Shown here: positions 1-6,436 of the stretch, in pieces
Layout: every line of letters begins with the position of its first letter
How positions within the stretch are numbered: position 1 is the stretch's first letter
Source of the DNA: SURF-24 sp964537965
GTDB taxonomy: Bacteria; Bacteroidota; Ignavibacteria; Ignavibacteriales; SURF-24
Length of the DNA: 11,990 bases
Reading direction: 5' to 3'
NCBI GenBank assembly: GCA_964537965.1
Contig: CAZIDB010000143.1
Span: 1 to 11,990, forward strand
Program-made: the position numbers and the translations under genes
Notes under the pieces: generated by a model
What the model was told of the DNA's origin: nothing
The model's input: the letters and a program-made list of their open reading frames with translations, nothing else
Database searches by the model: none

Positions 1-1
1 A

Positions 2-967
2 AAGGAAATAGAGATACTCAAAAAAAACCAGGAAATACATGAGCTGCAGTTATCAAGGCAATTAGGACTTGTAATTACTCTTATTTTATTATCTATTGTA
101 ATTGCCGGTTTCAGCATAATAATATTTAAGCGATACAAAGACAATAAAAAATTAAACTCAATTCTTGAAGAGCGTAATAAACAGATTGAGACACGACAAG
201 CTGAATTGAATTTGATTAATCAGCAGCTTACGGAAACAAATAAAAAACTCTCCGCATCCGAAAATGATTTGAAACTGCTCAACGCTACAAAGGATAAATT
301 CTTTTCGATAATTGCACATGATCTAAAAGGGCCATTCTCATCATTACTGGGACTTACAGAACTTATAAATGATAATATTGAAACCATCTCGTCCGAAGAA
401 TTGAAAGAAATGAGCAGAGGACTTTACAAGACTTCAAGGCATGTATATTCTTTAACTGCGAACCTGCTTGAATGGTCGCGCTGTCAGCTTAATATGCTTA
501 ATATAAAACATGAGCAATTCAACTTAAACGAACTTGTGAAAAGTAATGCCCACCTTTACACAGATACTCTGCAGGCTAAATCAATTACCTTGGAAACAGA
601 ATTATGCAGTGAAGCAATAGTAAATACGGATAGGAATATGATTGATTTTGCACTACGGAATCTTTTACATAACGCCATTAAGTTTACAAAACATGAAGGT
701 AAAATTAATATTTCAACTGCTGTTGAAAAGAGTTTTCTAAAAGTAGAAGTATCCGATACTGGAATTGGAATTCCCGAAGAGGCACTGGATAGTTTGTTTA
801 AGATAGAATCCACTTTTACTACATCAGGTACGGCAGAAGAAAAGGGTACCGGGTTAGGGCTTGTACTTGTACGCGAGTTTATTGAAAAGATAGGCGGAAA
901 GATTTTTGTTAAGAGTAAAGTGAACCATGGAACGACCTTCACTTTTACAGTACCGATAACAGCTTAA
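2..967 (+). CDS. Membrane sensor histidine kinase, C-terminal part (5' end outside window)
   Basis: The frame is open from base 2 to a TAA at 965-967, giving 321 visible residues; the true start lies upstream, so an internal TTG at 206 is not the start. Visible order: a charged helical stretch (residues 1-20), one membrane helix (about 21-42), a coiled-coil linker (about 43-97), then a HisKA dimerisation domain with the phosphoacceptor His at about residue 106 in FFSIIAHDLKGPF. The HATPase domain follows with N-box NLLHNAIKF (about 220-228), G1 box DTGIGIP (about 252) and G2 box GTGLGL (about 282-287). All catalytic boxes look intact. From family knowledge, this pattern (charged helix, single membrane helix, coiled coil, kinase) often follows N-terminal TPR repeats in Bacteroidota kinases; TPRs here are inference because that part is missing. 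No receiver domain follows and no response regulator is in the window, so the partner and signal are unknown. Confidence 0.9.
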   Translation, partial: KEIEILKKNQEIHELQLSRQLGLVITLILLSIVIAGFSIIIFKRYKDNKKLNSILEERNKQIETRQAELNLINQQLTETNKKLSASENDLKLLNATKDKFFSIIAHDLKGPFSSLLGLTELINDNIETISSEELKEMSRGLYKTSRHVYSLTANLLEWSRCQLNMLNIKHEQFNLNELVKSNAHLYTDTLQAKSITLETELCSEAIVNTDRNMIDFALRNLLHNAIKFTKHEGKINISTAVEKSFLKVEVSDTGIGIPEEALDSLFKIESTFTTSGTAEEKGTGLGLVLVREFIEKIGGKIFVKSKVNHGTTFTFTVPITA

Positions 968-1064
968 ATTTTCATAATTGGATTAGTAATACATTTGACT
1001 GGTTTGAAATTCTTTAAAGATTTATACCTCAATTATTCAATCCTCATTTTGAAATGATAACTTT

Positions 1065-1107
1065 CCGGTTAAGCGGCAGTGTTCTACTACCGCTGTTACC
1101 GGTTTTT
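1065..1107 (+). terminator. Probable intrinsic terminator after the histidine kinase
   Basis: An imperfect GC-rich hairpin pairs CCGGT (1065-1069) with ACCGG (1098-1102) and AGCGG (1072-1076) with CCGCT (1090-1094), with a small internal bulge. TTTTT follows directly at 1103-1107. The T-run is on the plus strand, so it suits the kinase gene ending at 967. Read on the minus strand the hairpin is not followed by T, so it is a weaker candidate as the end of katG, whose stop is 33 bases away. Confidence 0.6.
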
Positions 1108-1139
1108 AACTCAGACTTCAGATAGGTAAAATATTTATC

Positions 1140-3332
1140 TTAAGCCTGAATAATATCAAATCGATCTAAGTTCATCACTTTATTCCATGCAGCAATGAAA
1201 TCACGAACGAATTTATCTTCTGCATCATCCTGTGCATAAACCTCGGCAAGAGCACGCAACTGAGAGTTTGATCCGAAAACTAGGTCAACACGGGTGGCAG
1301 TCCACTTTAGTTCATCAGTATTGCGATCGCGTCCTTCAAATGAATCTTTTGCATCAGACATGGGTTTCCAGATTGTATCCATGTTAAGCAGGTTAACAAA
1401 GAAATCATTTGTGAGCGTTCCAACCCGTTTTGTAAATACTCCATGCTCAGACTTAGCTGTATTGGCACCAAGTACGCGCATTCCGCCAACAAGCACAGTC
1501 ATTTCCGGTGCGCTTAATGTAAGCAATTGGGCCTTTTCAATAAGCATTTCTTCTGCTGATATTGAGTAAGTTGTTTTCTGGTAATTACGAAAACCATCCG
1601 CTAATGGTTCAAGCACCGCAAATGATTCTACATCGGTTTTAGCTTGTGATGCATCAGTTCTGCCGGGAGTAAATGGCACTTCAACTTTATAGCCGGCAGC
1701 CTTAGCTGCAGCCTCAACTGCTGCACATCCGCCAAGCACTATAAGATCAGCCAAAGATACTTTCTTGTTTTCTTTCTGCGAGCTGTTGAAATCTTTTTGA
1801 ATTTTCTTAAGTTTATTTAAAACCTTTGCTAATTGCGCAGGCTGATTTACTTCCCAGTCTTTTTGAGGTGCCAGCCGAATACGAGCGCCATTAGCGCCAC
1901 CGCGGAAATCCGATCCACGGAAAGTTGATGCAGAAGCCCATGCAGTTGAAACCAGTTCAGATACAGATAATCCTGAAGCCAATATCTTTGCCTTTAATCC
2001 GGCAATATCTTTTTTATTTATAAGCTTATGATCTAACTGTGGAACAGGATCCTGCCATATTAATTCTTCCTTCGGTACTTCAGGACCAAGATAACGGGCT
2101 TTAGGACCCATATCCCGGTGAGTAAGTTTAAACCATGCTCTTGCAAATGCATCGGCAAAAGCTTTTGGATCTTTATGAAACCGGCGTGATATTGGTTCAT
2201 AGATCGGATCAAACCGAAGTGATAAATCTGCCGTTGTCATCATTGGGCGGTTCTTTTTAGAAGGATCATGAGCATCAGGAATCATATGTTCTTCTTTAAC
2301 ATCTTTTGCAAGCCACTGCCAGGCACCGGCAGGACTTTTAACAAGTTCCCACTCATAACCGAACAACATATTGAAATAGCCCATATCCCATTTAGTAGGA
2401 TTTGGTTTCCAGGCACCTTCAATTCCACTGGTAGTAGTATGAACACCTTTACCAGTTTCTAATTCATTTATCCAACCCAGACCTTGCACTTCTATTGGTG
2501 CAGCTTCCGGCTCAGGGCCAACCAGTTTTGGATCGCCTGCACCATGTGCTTTACCAAAAGTATGACCGCCAGCAACGAGTGCAACAGTTTCCTCGTCATT
2601 CATAGCCATACGGGCAAATGTCTCACGTACATCACGACCTGACGCAACAGGATCCGGATTTCCATTTGGACCTTCCGGGTTAACATAAATAAGTCCCATT
2701 TGTACTGCAGCAAGAGGATTCTCAAGATCTCGTTCACCGCTATAGCGCTTATCGCCAAGCCAGGTATTTTCGCTGCCCCAGTAAATATCTTCTTCGGGTT
2801 GCCAAATATCTACTCGTCCGCCACCAAAGCCGAATGTTTTGAAGCCCATAGATTCCAGTGCGCAATTACCTGCCAGGATCATTAAGTCTGCCCATGAAAT
2901 TTTATTTCCATATTTCTTTTTGATAGGCCAGAGAAGGCGTCGTGCTTTATCCAGATTAACATTATCCGGCCAGCTATTAACAGGTGCAAAACGCTGACTA
3001 CCTGTTCCACCACCACCACGTCCATCAGCAGTACGGTAAGTTCCTGCGCTGTGCCATGCCATTCGAATGAACAAACCACCGTAATGACCCCAATCTGCCG
3101 GCCACCATTCCTGTGAGTCTGTCATTAATTTATAAAGGTCTTTCTTAAGCGATGTGAAATCCAGCTTCTTGAATTCTTTGGCGTAGTTGAAATCCGGATC
3201 CATCGGATTGGAAACCTGTGTATGCTGGTGAAGGATTCCAAGATTCAACTGGTTGGGCCACCAGTCCTTATTGGATGTACCTCTACCAGCAGAGGTTCTG
3301 CCCGTTACAGGGCACTTGCTTTCATCATTCAT
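1140..3332 (-). CDS. katG: Catalase-peroxidase KatG
   Basis: Bifunctional haem enzyme that removes hydrogen peroxide by catalase and peroxidase reactions in the cytoplasm. The 730-residue product has the usual KatG length and both duplicated halves. In the haem-binding N-terminal half I see the distal triad Arg90/Trp93/His94 in RMAWHSAGTYR, Asp123 in SWPDN, and the proximal His257 in GGHTFGK. Trp93, Tyr216 (in GLIYVNPEGPNG) and Met242 (in RMAMND) line up with the Met-Tyr-Trp crosslink needed for catalase activity. The mobile-Arg segment DMGPKARYLGP is present, and the C-terminus VMNLDRFDI is typical. I chose the ATG at 3332 because AAGGA lies 8 bases upstream; an in-frame ATG at 3356 (8 residues longer) has no such site. 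It lies 181 bp downstream of a PerR-like regulator on the same strand, which suggests peroxide-responsive control. The gene is visibly more GC-rich than perR, but its Gly/Ala/Pro/Trp-rich protein could explain that. Confidence 0.97.
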   Translation of the reverse strand: MNDESKCPVTGRTSAGRGTSNKDWWPNQLNLGILHQHTQVSNPMDPDFNYAKEFKKLDFTSLKKDLYKLMTDSQEWWPADWGHYGGLFIRMAWHSAGTYRTADGRGGGGTGSQRFAPVNSWPDNVNLDKARRLLWPIKKKYGNKISWADLMILAGNCALESMGFKTFGFGGGRVDIWQPEEDIYWGSENTWLGDKRYSGERDLENPLAAVQMGLIYVNPEGPNGNPDPVASGRDVRETFARMAMNDEETVALVAGGHTFGKAHGAGDPKLVGPEPEAAPIEVQGLGWINELETGKGVHTTTSGIEGAWKPNPTKWDMGYFNMLFGYEWELVKSPAGAWQWLAKDVKEEHMIPDAHDPSKKNRPMMTTADLSLRFDPIYEPISRRFHKDPKAFADAFARAWFKLTHRDMGPKARYLGPEVPKEELIWQDPVPQLDHKLINKKDIAGLKAKILASGLSVSELVSTAWASASTFRGSDFRGGANGARIRLAPQKDWEVNQPAQLAKVLNKLKKIQKDFNSSQKENKKVSLADLIVLGGCAAVEAAAKAAGYKVEVPFTPGRTDASQAKTDVESFAVLEPLADGFRNYQKTTYSISAEEMLIEKAQLLTLSAPEMTVLVGGMRVLGANTAKSEHGVFTKRVGTLTNDFFVNLLNMDTIWKPMSDAKDSFEGRDRNTDELKWTATRVDLVFGSNSQLRALAEVYAQDDAEDKFVRDFIAAWNKVMNLDRFDIIQA

Positions 3333-3421
3333 TTTTGTTTTCCTTAAGTTGTTCATTATTCATTTCAATGTTTTTAGTAATATGGATATTTGGGAAAACT
3401 CAGGTGGCTTCAGCTTTCATT

Positions 3422-3436
3422 ATAGAATTATTAAAC
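3422..3436. promoter_or_regulatory. Weak candidate PerR/Fur site upstream of katG
   Basis: The 15-mer ATAGAATTATTAAAC has an AT-rich 7-1-7 arrangement centred on 3429. I count 10 of 14 matches to the Bacillus PerR box on the minus strand, but only 8 of 14 to the perfect palindrome upstream of the regulator gene. It sits about 90 bp before the katG start, a sensible operator position. In AT-rich DNA such a match arises easily by chance, so this is a candidate only. Confidence 0.22.
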
Positions 3437-3490
3437 CATAATTCCGGTAGATGGAGCTGTAAAAAAAATCAAACTTATTTACTCTTTGGA

Positions 3491-3546
3491 CTTCAGATAA
3501 TTTTCAAAAACAATTATTTGTTATTGAAAGTGCCGATTATCTGAAG
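3491..3546. repeat. Long hairpin spanning the 3' end of the perR-like gene
   Basis: The outer arms CTTCAGATAA (3491-3500) and TTATCTGAAG (3537-3546) are perfect 10-bp inverted repeats. Directly inside, 3501-3513 pairs with 3518-3530 (11 of 13 positions), leaving a TTAT loop (3514-3517) and a 6-base bulge TGCCGA (3531-3536). The structure contains the last ten codons and the stop of the regulator gene. No T-run follows closely on the minus strand; a run of eight T lies about 22 bases further on (3468-3461), so it is not a textbook terminator. It could limit read-through into katG, stabilise the regulator mRNA, or be a remnant of a small palindromic element. Confidence 0.6.
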
Positions 3547-3933
3547 CTTTATGTCTTTTACTTTAAAATTGGGAATTTTCTTCTTCTTAAAATAATTCTC
3601 AAGAATATCATTAAGTTCATTGTCAAAGAAATCTTCTATATGTTCAGTATCCTCGCAGTACAAATGGTGATGCTTTTCAAGTATTGCATCGTATCTCATT
3701 ATATCTTTTTCCGTCTTTACCTTTTTTACCAATCCTTTTTTAACGAATGTCTCAAGGGTTTTATAGATAGTACCAACAGCAATGTTAGGATGATATTTTA
3801 TTACATATTCTTTTATTTTATCGGCAGTAGGATGATCTTTTAAATTATTTAATGCTTCCATAACAACCATTCTTTGTGGTGTTATCTTAAGATTGCTGTT
3901 TTTAAGTTCAATTTTATGTTTTTCTTTTTTCAT
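3514..3933 (-). CDS. perR: Fur-family peroxide regulator, PerR-like, lacking the structural zinc cysteines
   Basis: 139 residues with a winged-helix DNA-binding half (about 14-80, including KITPQRMVVMEAL and NIAVGTIYKTLETF) and a metal-binding dimerisation half. With a constant offset of 3 from Bacillus subtilis PerR, the regulatory ligands are all present: His34 (H37), Asp82 (D85), His88 (H91), His90 (H93) and Asp101 (D104). Asp rather than Glu at the last position is typical of PerR over Fur. The structural Zn site is missing: Cys93 is the only cysteine, the position of the second Cys in the first CxxC is Thr96, and the chain ends IIGTFNNK where the C-terminal CxxC normally lies. A PerR without structural metal is known from Leptospira interrogans, so it may still be functional. 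The start is the ATG at 3933; its leader is A/T-rich with no clear Shine-Dalgarno site. katG downstream supports a peroxide role. Function as PerR rather than another Fur-type sensor is inferred from residues and context. Confidence 0.85.
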   Translation of the reverse strand: MKKEKHKIELKNSNLKITPQRMVVMEALNNLKDHPTADKIKEYVIKYHPNIAVGTIYKTLETFVKKGLVKKVKTEKDIMRYDAILEKHHHLYCEDTEHIEDFFDNELNDILENYFKKKKIPNFKVKDIKLQIIGTFNNK

Positions 3934-3950
3934 AAATAATTAATATTAAA

Positions 3951-3965
3951 TGAGAATAATTCTCA
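3951..3965. promoter_or_regulatory. Perfect 7-1-7 palindrome, probable PerR/Fur operator
   Basis: TGAGAATAATTCTCA is an exact 7-1-7 inverted repeat. Apart from one mismatched pair (3950/3966) the symmetry extends to TAAA/TTTA-like flanks, giving 23 bp (3947-3969). The 7-1-7 form with core GAATnATTC is the known layout of Fur/PerR-family boxes. It ends 17 bp before the start codon of the regulator at 3933 and lies just downstream of a possible -10 element, so repression by its own product is the simple reading. Confidence 0.75.
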
Positions 3966-3968
3966 CTT

Positions 3969-3997
3969 AGGATAAATAATTTTTTACTAAAGTTCAA
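3969..3997 (-). promoter_or_regulatory. Possible promoter of the perR-like gene
   Basis: Read on the minus strand, TTGAAC (3997-3992) and TATCCT (3974-3969) are separated by exactly 17 bases, a sigma-70-like layout with four or five matches in each box. The 7-1-7 operator begins three bases downstream and would cover the start site. Bacteroidota promoters often deviate from this consensus, so the assignment is tentative. Confidence 0.33.
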
Positions 3998-4002
3998 GCT
4001 TT

Positions 4003-4102
4003 NNNNNNNNNNNNNNNNNNNNNNNNNNNNNNNNNNNNNNNNNNNNNNNNNNNNNNNNNNNNNNNNNNNNNNNNNNNNNNNNNNNNNNNNNNNNNNNNNN
4101 NN
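4003..4102. other. Assembly gap (100 N)
   Basis: Exactly 100 N, the conventional placeholder for a gap of unknown length. The flanking sequences (AAGTTCAAGCTT on the left, GGCTTTTATTTAAC on the right) share no overlap, so sequence is truly missing. Distance, and possibly adjacency, between the peroxide block and the dehydrogenase gene is uncertain. Confidence 0.97.
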
Positions 4103-4107
4103 GGCTT

Positions 4108-5661
4108 TTATTTAACTTTTTCGCTCATGGCTTTTGCTTGCATAAATAGAAGGAGATAATCCCTTCCGCCTGCCTTGCTGTCTGTTCCGCTCATATTAAA
4201 TCCACCGAACGGGTGACCGCCAACCATAGCACCGGTACATTTCCTGTTAAAGTATAAATTACCAACAAAGAAATCTCTCTTTGCTCTTGCAAGTTTTTCT
4301 TTGTTGTTTGTATATACAGCACCGGTTAAACCGTAAATTGTGTTGTTACCAATTTCCAAAGCGTGATTAAAATTCTTTGCTTTAATAACTGCAAGTACGG
4401 GACCGAATATTTCTTCCTGTGAAATTCTTGCCATCGGATCAACATCAACAATTACTGTTGGTTTGATGTAGTAACCGTTGCCCTCTGCTTTTTCACCACC
4501 GCAAAGTAATCTGCCTTCATTCTTTCCAATCTCAATGTATGACAAAATATTTTTTTCGGCTGAGGCATTAATAACTGCACCTGCTCTATAATTTTCTTTT
4601 GCCGGGCCAACCTGAATTTTTTCTACTTCTGCTTTTAATTTTTCAACAAACTTATCATATACTTTTGCATCGACAATTGCTCTTGAACAGGCAGAACATT
4701 TTTGTCCCTGGAAACCAAATGATGAAGCAACTACACCGGCTACTGCATCGTCCAGGTTTTTAACTTCACTATCAACAATAATACTATCTTTGCCACCCAT
4801 TTCTGCAACTACACGTTTCAACCATTTTTGTCCAGGTTGTACTTCTGCAGCTAATTTATTTATATGAATTCCAACTTCCATTGATCCTGTGAAGGAAATA
4901 AATCTTGTTAATGGATGAGCCACTAAAGTATCACCAACTTCACCACCTGAGCCTGGCAAAAAGTTTAACACTCCAGCAGGCAAGCCTGCCTGTTTCATAA
5001 TTTCATAAAAGAGTTGTCCCATCATCGGTGTATCACTTGAAGGTTTAAGAACAATTGTATTACCAGTAACAATTGCTGCAGAGGACATACCGACTAAAAT
5101 AGCAAACGGGAAATTCCATGGCGGAACTACAACACCAACTCCAAGTGGTAAATATATTAATTCATTCTTCTCACCCGGCAGTGGAGTAATAGGTTGTTTT
5201 TCTGCATAGCGCAACATTTCTCGTGCATAGAATTCCATAAAGTCAATTGCTTCTGCAGTATCTGCTTCAGCTTCTGCAAAATTCTTTCCTGCCTCTGTAA
5301 TCATCCATGCATTTATTTCAAATCTTCTTTTCTTTGCAATCTCGGCTGCCTTTAAAAGAATTTTTACTCTTTCAAGGGCGGGGACATTTTTCCACTGCTC
5401 GAATTTTTTTGCGGCAGTTTCAATTGCAAGATTAGCTAATTCTTTTGTCCCTTTATAGAATTGGGCAACAACTTCATCTTTATCGGATGGGTTGAAGGAG
5501 GTTAATTTTTGTTCTGTCTGATATTTTTTTCCACCCACGATTATATCATATTTTTTTCCAAGTTTTCTGCGAACTTGTTTGAGTGCATCATTCTGTACCT
5601 TATAGATTTTCGTGTCAGAAAAGTTATGATAGGATTCATTTTTGAATGGTTTTAATTTCAT
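4108..5661 (-). CDS. pruA: L-glutamate gamma-semialdehyde (1-pyrroline-5-carboxylate) dehydrogenase
   Basis: NAD-dependent oxidation of glutamate semialdehyde/P5C to glutamate, the second step of proline breakdown and last step of arginine/ornithine breakdown. The 517 residues match the stand-alone RocA/PruA type (Bacillus RocA is about 515). Aldehyde dehydrogenase motifs are intact: Asn183 in VVPPWNFPFAI, Lys206 in VLKPSSD, the nucleotide-binding turn FTGSMEVG (257-264), general base Glu287 in VAEMGGKD, and nucleophile Cys322 in FQGQKCSACSR. EEIFGPVLAV and the C-terminal GGHPFGGFNMSGTDSKAGG segment are family hallmarks. The ATG at 5661 has GGAG six bases upstream. No proline dehydrogenase is nearby, so it is not part of a visible put operon; the neighbouring gap (4003-4102) hides what follows. 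The same gene is called rocA in Bacillus; ALDH4-type identity is secure, exact physiological pathway is inferred. Confidence 0.95.
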   Translation of the reverse strand: MKLKPFKNESYHNFSDTKIYKVQNDALKQVRRKLGKKYDIIVGGKKYQTEQKLTSFNPSDKDEVVAQFYKGTKELANLAIETAAKKFEQWKNVPALERVKILLKAAEIAKKRRFEINAWMITEAGKNFAEAEADTAEAIDFMEFYAREMLRYAEKQPITPLPGEKNELIYLPLGVGVVVPPWNFPFAILVGMSSAAIVTGNTIVLKPSSDTPMMGQLFYEIMKQAGLPAGVLNFLPGSGGEVGDTLVAHPLTRFISFTGSMEVGIHINKLAAEVQPGQKWLKRVVAEMGGKDSIIVDSEVKNLDDAVAGVVASSFGFQGQKCSACSRAIVDAKVYDKFVEKLKAEVEKIQVGPAKENYRAGAVINASAEKNILSYIEIGKNEGRLLCGGEKAEGNGYYIKPTVIVDVDPMARISQEEIFGPVLAVIKAKNFNHALEIGNNTIYGLTGAVYTNNKEKLARAKRDFFVGNLYFNRKCTGAMVGGHPFGGFNMSGTDSKAGGRDYLLLFMQAKAMSEKVK

Positions 5662-5756
5662 AAAAAGCTCCGTTTTTTCCTTTAATATGGATTAAAAATT
5701 GTTCTAAAATTAGCTCTTTAAACCATGATTAGCAAAGGAGAATTCAGGCTACTTTC

Positions 5757-5776
5757 GGTGGTAATTCAATGGTAAC
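5757..5776. repeat. 20-bp direct repeat, copy 1
   Basis: GGTGGTAATTCAATGGTAAC occurs identically here and at 6185-6204; a third partial copy begins right after the N gap at 6347. Related words (TGTGGTAATTAATTGCAA, TGTGGTAACTCAATTGTA) occur near the end of each 120-bp tandem unit, so this copy is probably the tail of a truncated first unit. Confidence 0.7.
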
Positions 5777-5800
5777 TTAGTGGTTGACTGGTAGACTAAG

Positions 5801-6041
5801 GCTGGAGAAAAAATCTGAAATTAGAAATTGGTATTTGGAAATTGTGAGTTGGTTATTGGGATTTGAACTGTGTTCGTAACTATGTGGTAATTAATTGCAA
5901 TCTGACAGGCTAAGGCGAAGGCTGGAGAAAAAATCCGAAATTAGAAATTGGTATTTGGAAATTGTGAGTTGGTTATTGGGAATTGAACTGTGTTCGTAAC
6001 TATGTGGTAACTCAATTGTAGTCTGGTAGGTTAAGGTGAAG
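5801..6041. repeat. Tandem duplication, two units of about 120 bp
   Basis: Unit 1 (5801-5920) and unit 2 (5921-6041) both begin GCTGGAGAAAAAATC and are nearly identical over their first 90 bases, with two substitutions there (5816/5936 and one near 5862/5982). They diverge more over the last 30. A partial third copy of the unit tail precedes unit 1 (about 5757-5800). Each unit contains smaller echoes of GAAATTxGxAATTGG. No open frame is shared on either strand, so it looks like non-coding repeat DNA rather than a repeated protein domain. Confidence 0.85.
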
Positions 6042-6115
6042 ACTGAGGCTGAGAAGTACTGCTGTTCGAATTTCATTATTCCTTAATTGATATACGATAT
6101 TAAATCTTCAACTTG

Positions 6116-6165
6116 CATCCTTGCAAAATTGTACCAATCCATCCTTGCATACGTGCAGCCTTGAT
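6116..6165. repeat. Short clustered CATCCTTGCA words
   Basis: CATCCTTGCA occurs at 6116-6125 and 6140-6149, with a degenerate third word CAGCCTTGAT at 6156-6165. Spacing is 24 and then 16, so it is not a regular array. Function unknown. Confidence 0.45.
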
Positions 6166-6184
6166 TGCGTTTCAAACGTCTTTT

Positions 6185-6204
6185 GGTGGTAATTCAATGG
6201 TAAC
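6185..6204. repeat. 20-bp direct repeat, copy 2
   Basis: Identical to 5757-5776. It overlaps the start of the 55-bp sequence that is duplicated across the N gap (6192-6246 and 6347-6401). Confidence 0.7.
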
Positions 6205-6401
6205 ACAATAGAAATTCAGCAGTAGCTATATATTGAATCTCACATCNNNNNNNNNNNNNNNNNNNNNNNNNNNNNNNNNNNNNNNNNNNNNNNNNNNNNN
6301 NNNNNNNNNNNNNNNNNNNNNNNNNNNNNNNNNNNNNNNNNNNNNNATTCAATGGTAACACAATAGAAATTCAGCAGTAGCTATATATTGAATCTCACAT
6401 C
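6192..6401. repeat. Identical 55-bp sequence on both sides of an N gap
   Basis: The last 55 bases before the gap (6192-6246) equal the first 55 after it (6347-6401), base for base, from ATTCAATGG to CTCACATC. The match runs exactly from one contig edge to the other. That is what a de Bruijn assembler with k=55 leaves at neighbouring contigs; a collapsed tandem repeat is the other reading. Confidence 0.9.
6247..6346. other. Assembly gap (100 N)
   Basis: Exactly 100 N, a placeholder length. Because the flanks share 55 identical bases, the real distance may be negative (contigs overlap) or the gap may hide further repeat copies. Confidence 0.97.
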
Positions 6402-6436
6402 TCACGCTTGACTTTTCATTTTACTCAGTAACCATA

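Larger units (their letters stand above)
5662..6436. other. Gene-free repeat-rich intergenic region
   Basis: About 775 bases (100 of them N) without a credible gene on either strand. It holds a 20-bp motif at 5757-5776 and 6185-6204, a tandem duplication (5801-6041), a cluster of CATCCTTGCA-like words (6116-6165) and the second assembly gap. A 61-codon minus-strand frame at 5891-6076 is read straight through the repeat and has no Shine-Dalgarno site or recognisable protein character. Confidence 0.75.

Noticed and set aside
206..967. TTG at 206 as the start of a soluble histidine kinase
   Set aside because: The same frame is open to the window edge and encodes a membrane helix and coiled coil continuous with the kinase, and there is no ribosome site before the TTG.
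1294..1569. Plus-strand open frame of 91 codons opposite katG
   Set aside because: It is the antisense shadow of a strongly conserved katG region and has no protein character of its own.
3325..3363. Twelve-codon leader ORF (ATG at 3363) overlapping the katG start
   Set aside because: Very short, no Shine-Dalgarno site and no attenuator-like codon run; probably chance in AT-rich DNA.
3218..3544. Plus-strand frames over the katG 5' end and the perR-katG spacer
   Set aside because: They run across the start of katG on the other strand, lack a ribosome site and show no recognisable domain; the spacer is better explained as regulatory DNA.
5801..6041. Tandem repeat as a mobile element
   Set aside because: No transposase, no terminal inverted repeats and no clear target-site duplication; only the 20-bp word recurs at both ends.
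5891..6076. Minus-strand frame of 61 codons in the repeat region
   Set aside because: It spans a tandem unit that is not open in the same way in the first copy, and lacks a ribosome site.
6116..6165. CRISPR-like repeated words
   Set aside because: Only two exact 10-mers at uneven spacing, no 25-40-bp repeats, no spacers and no cas gene nearby.
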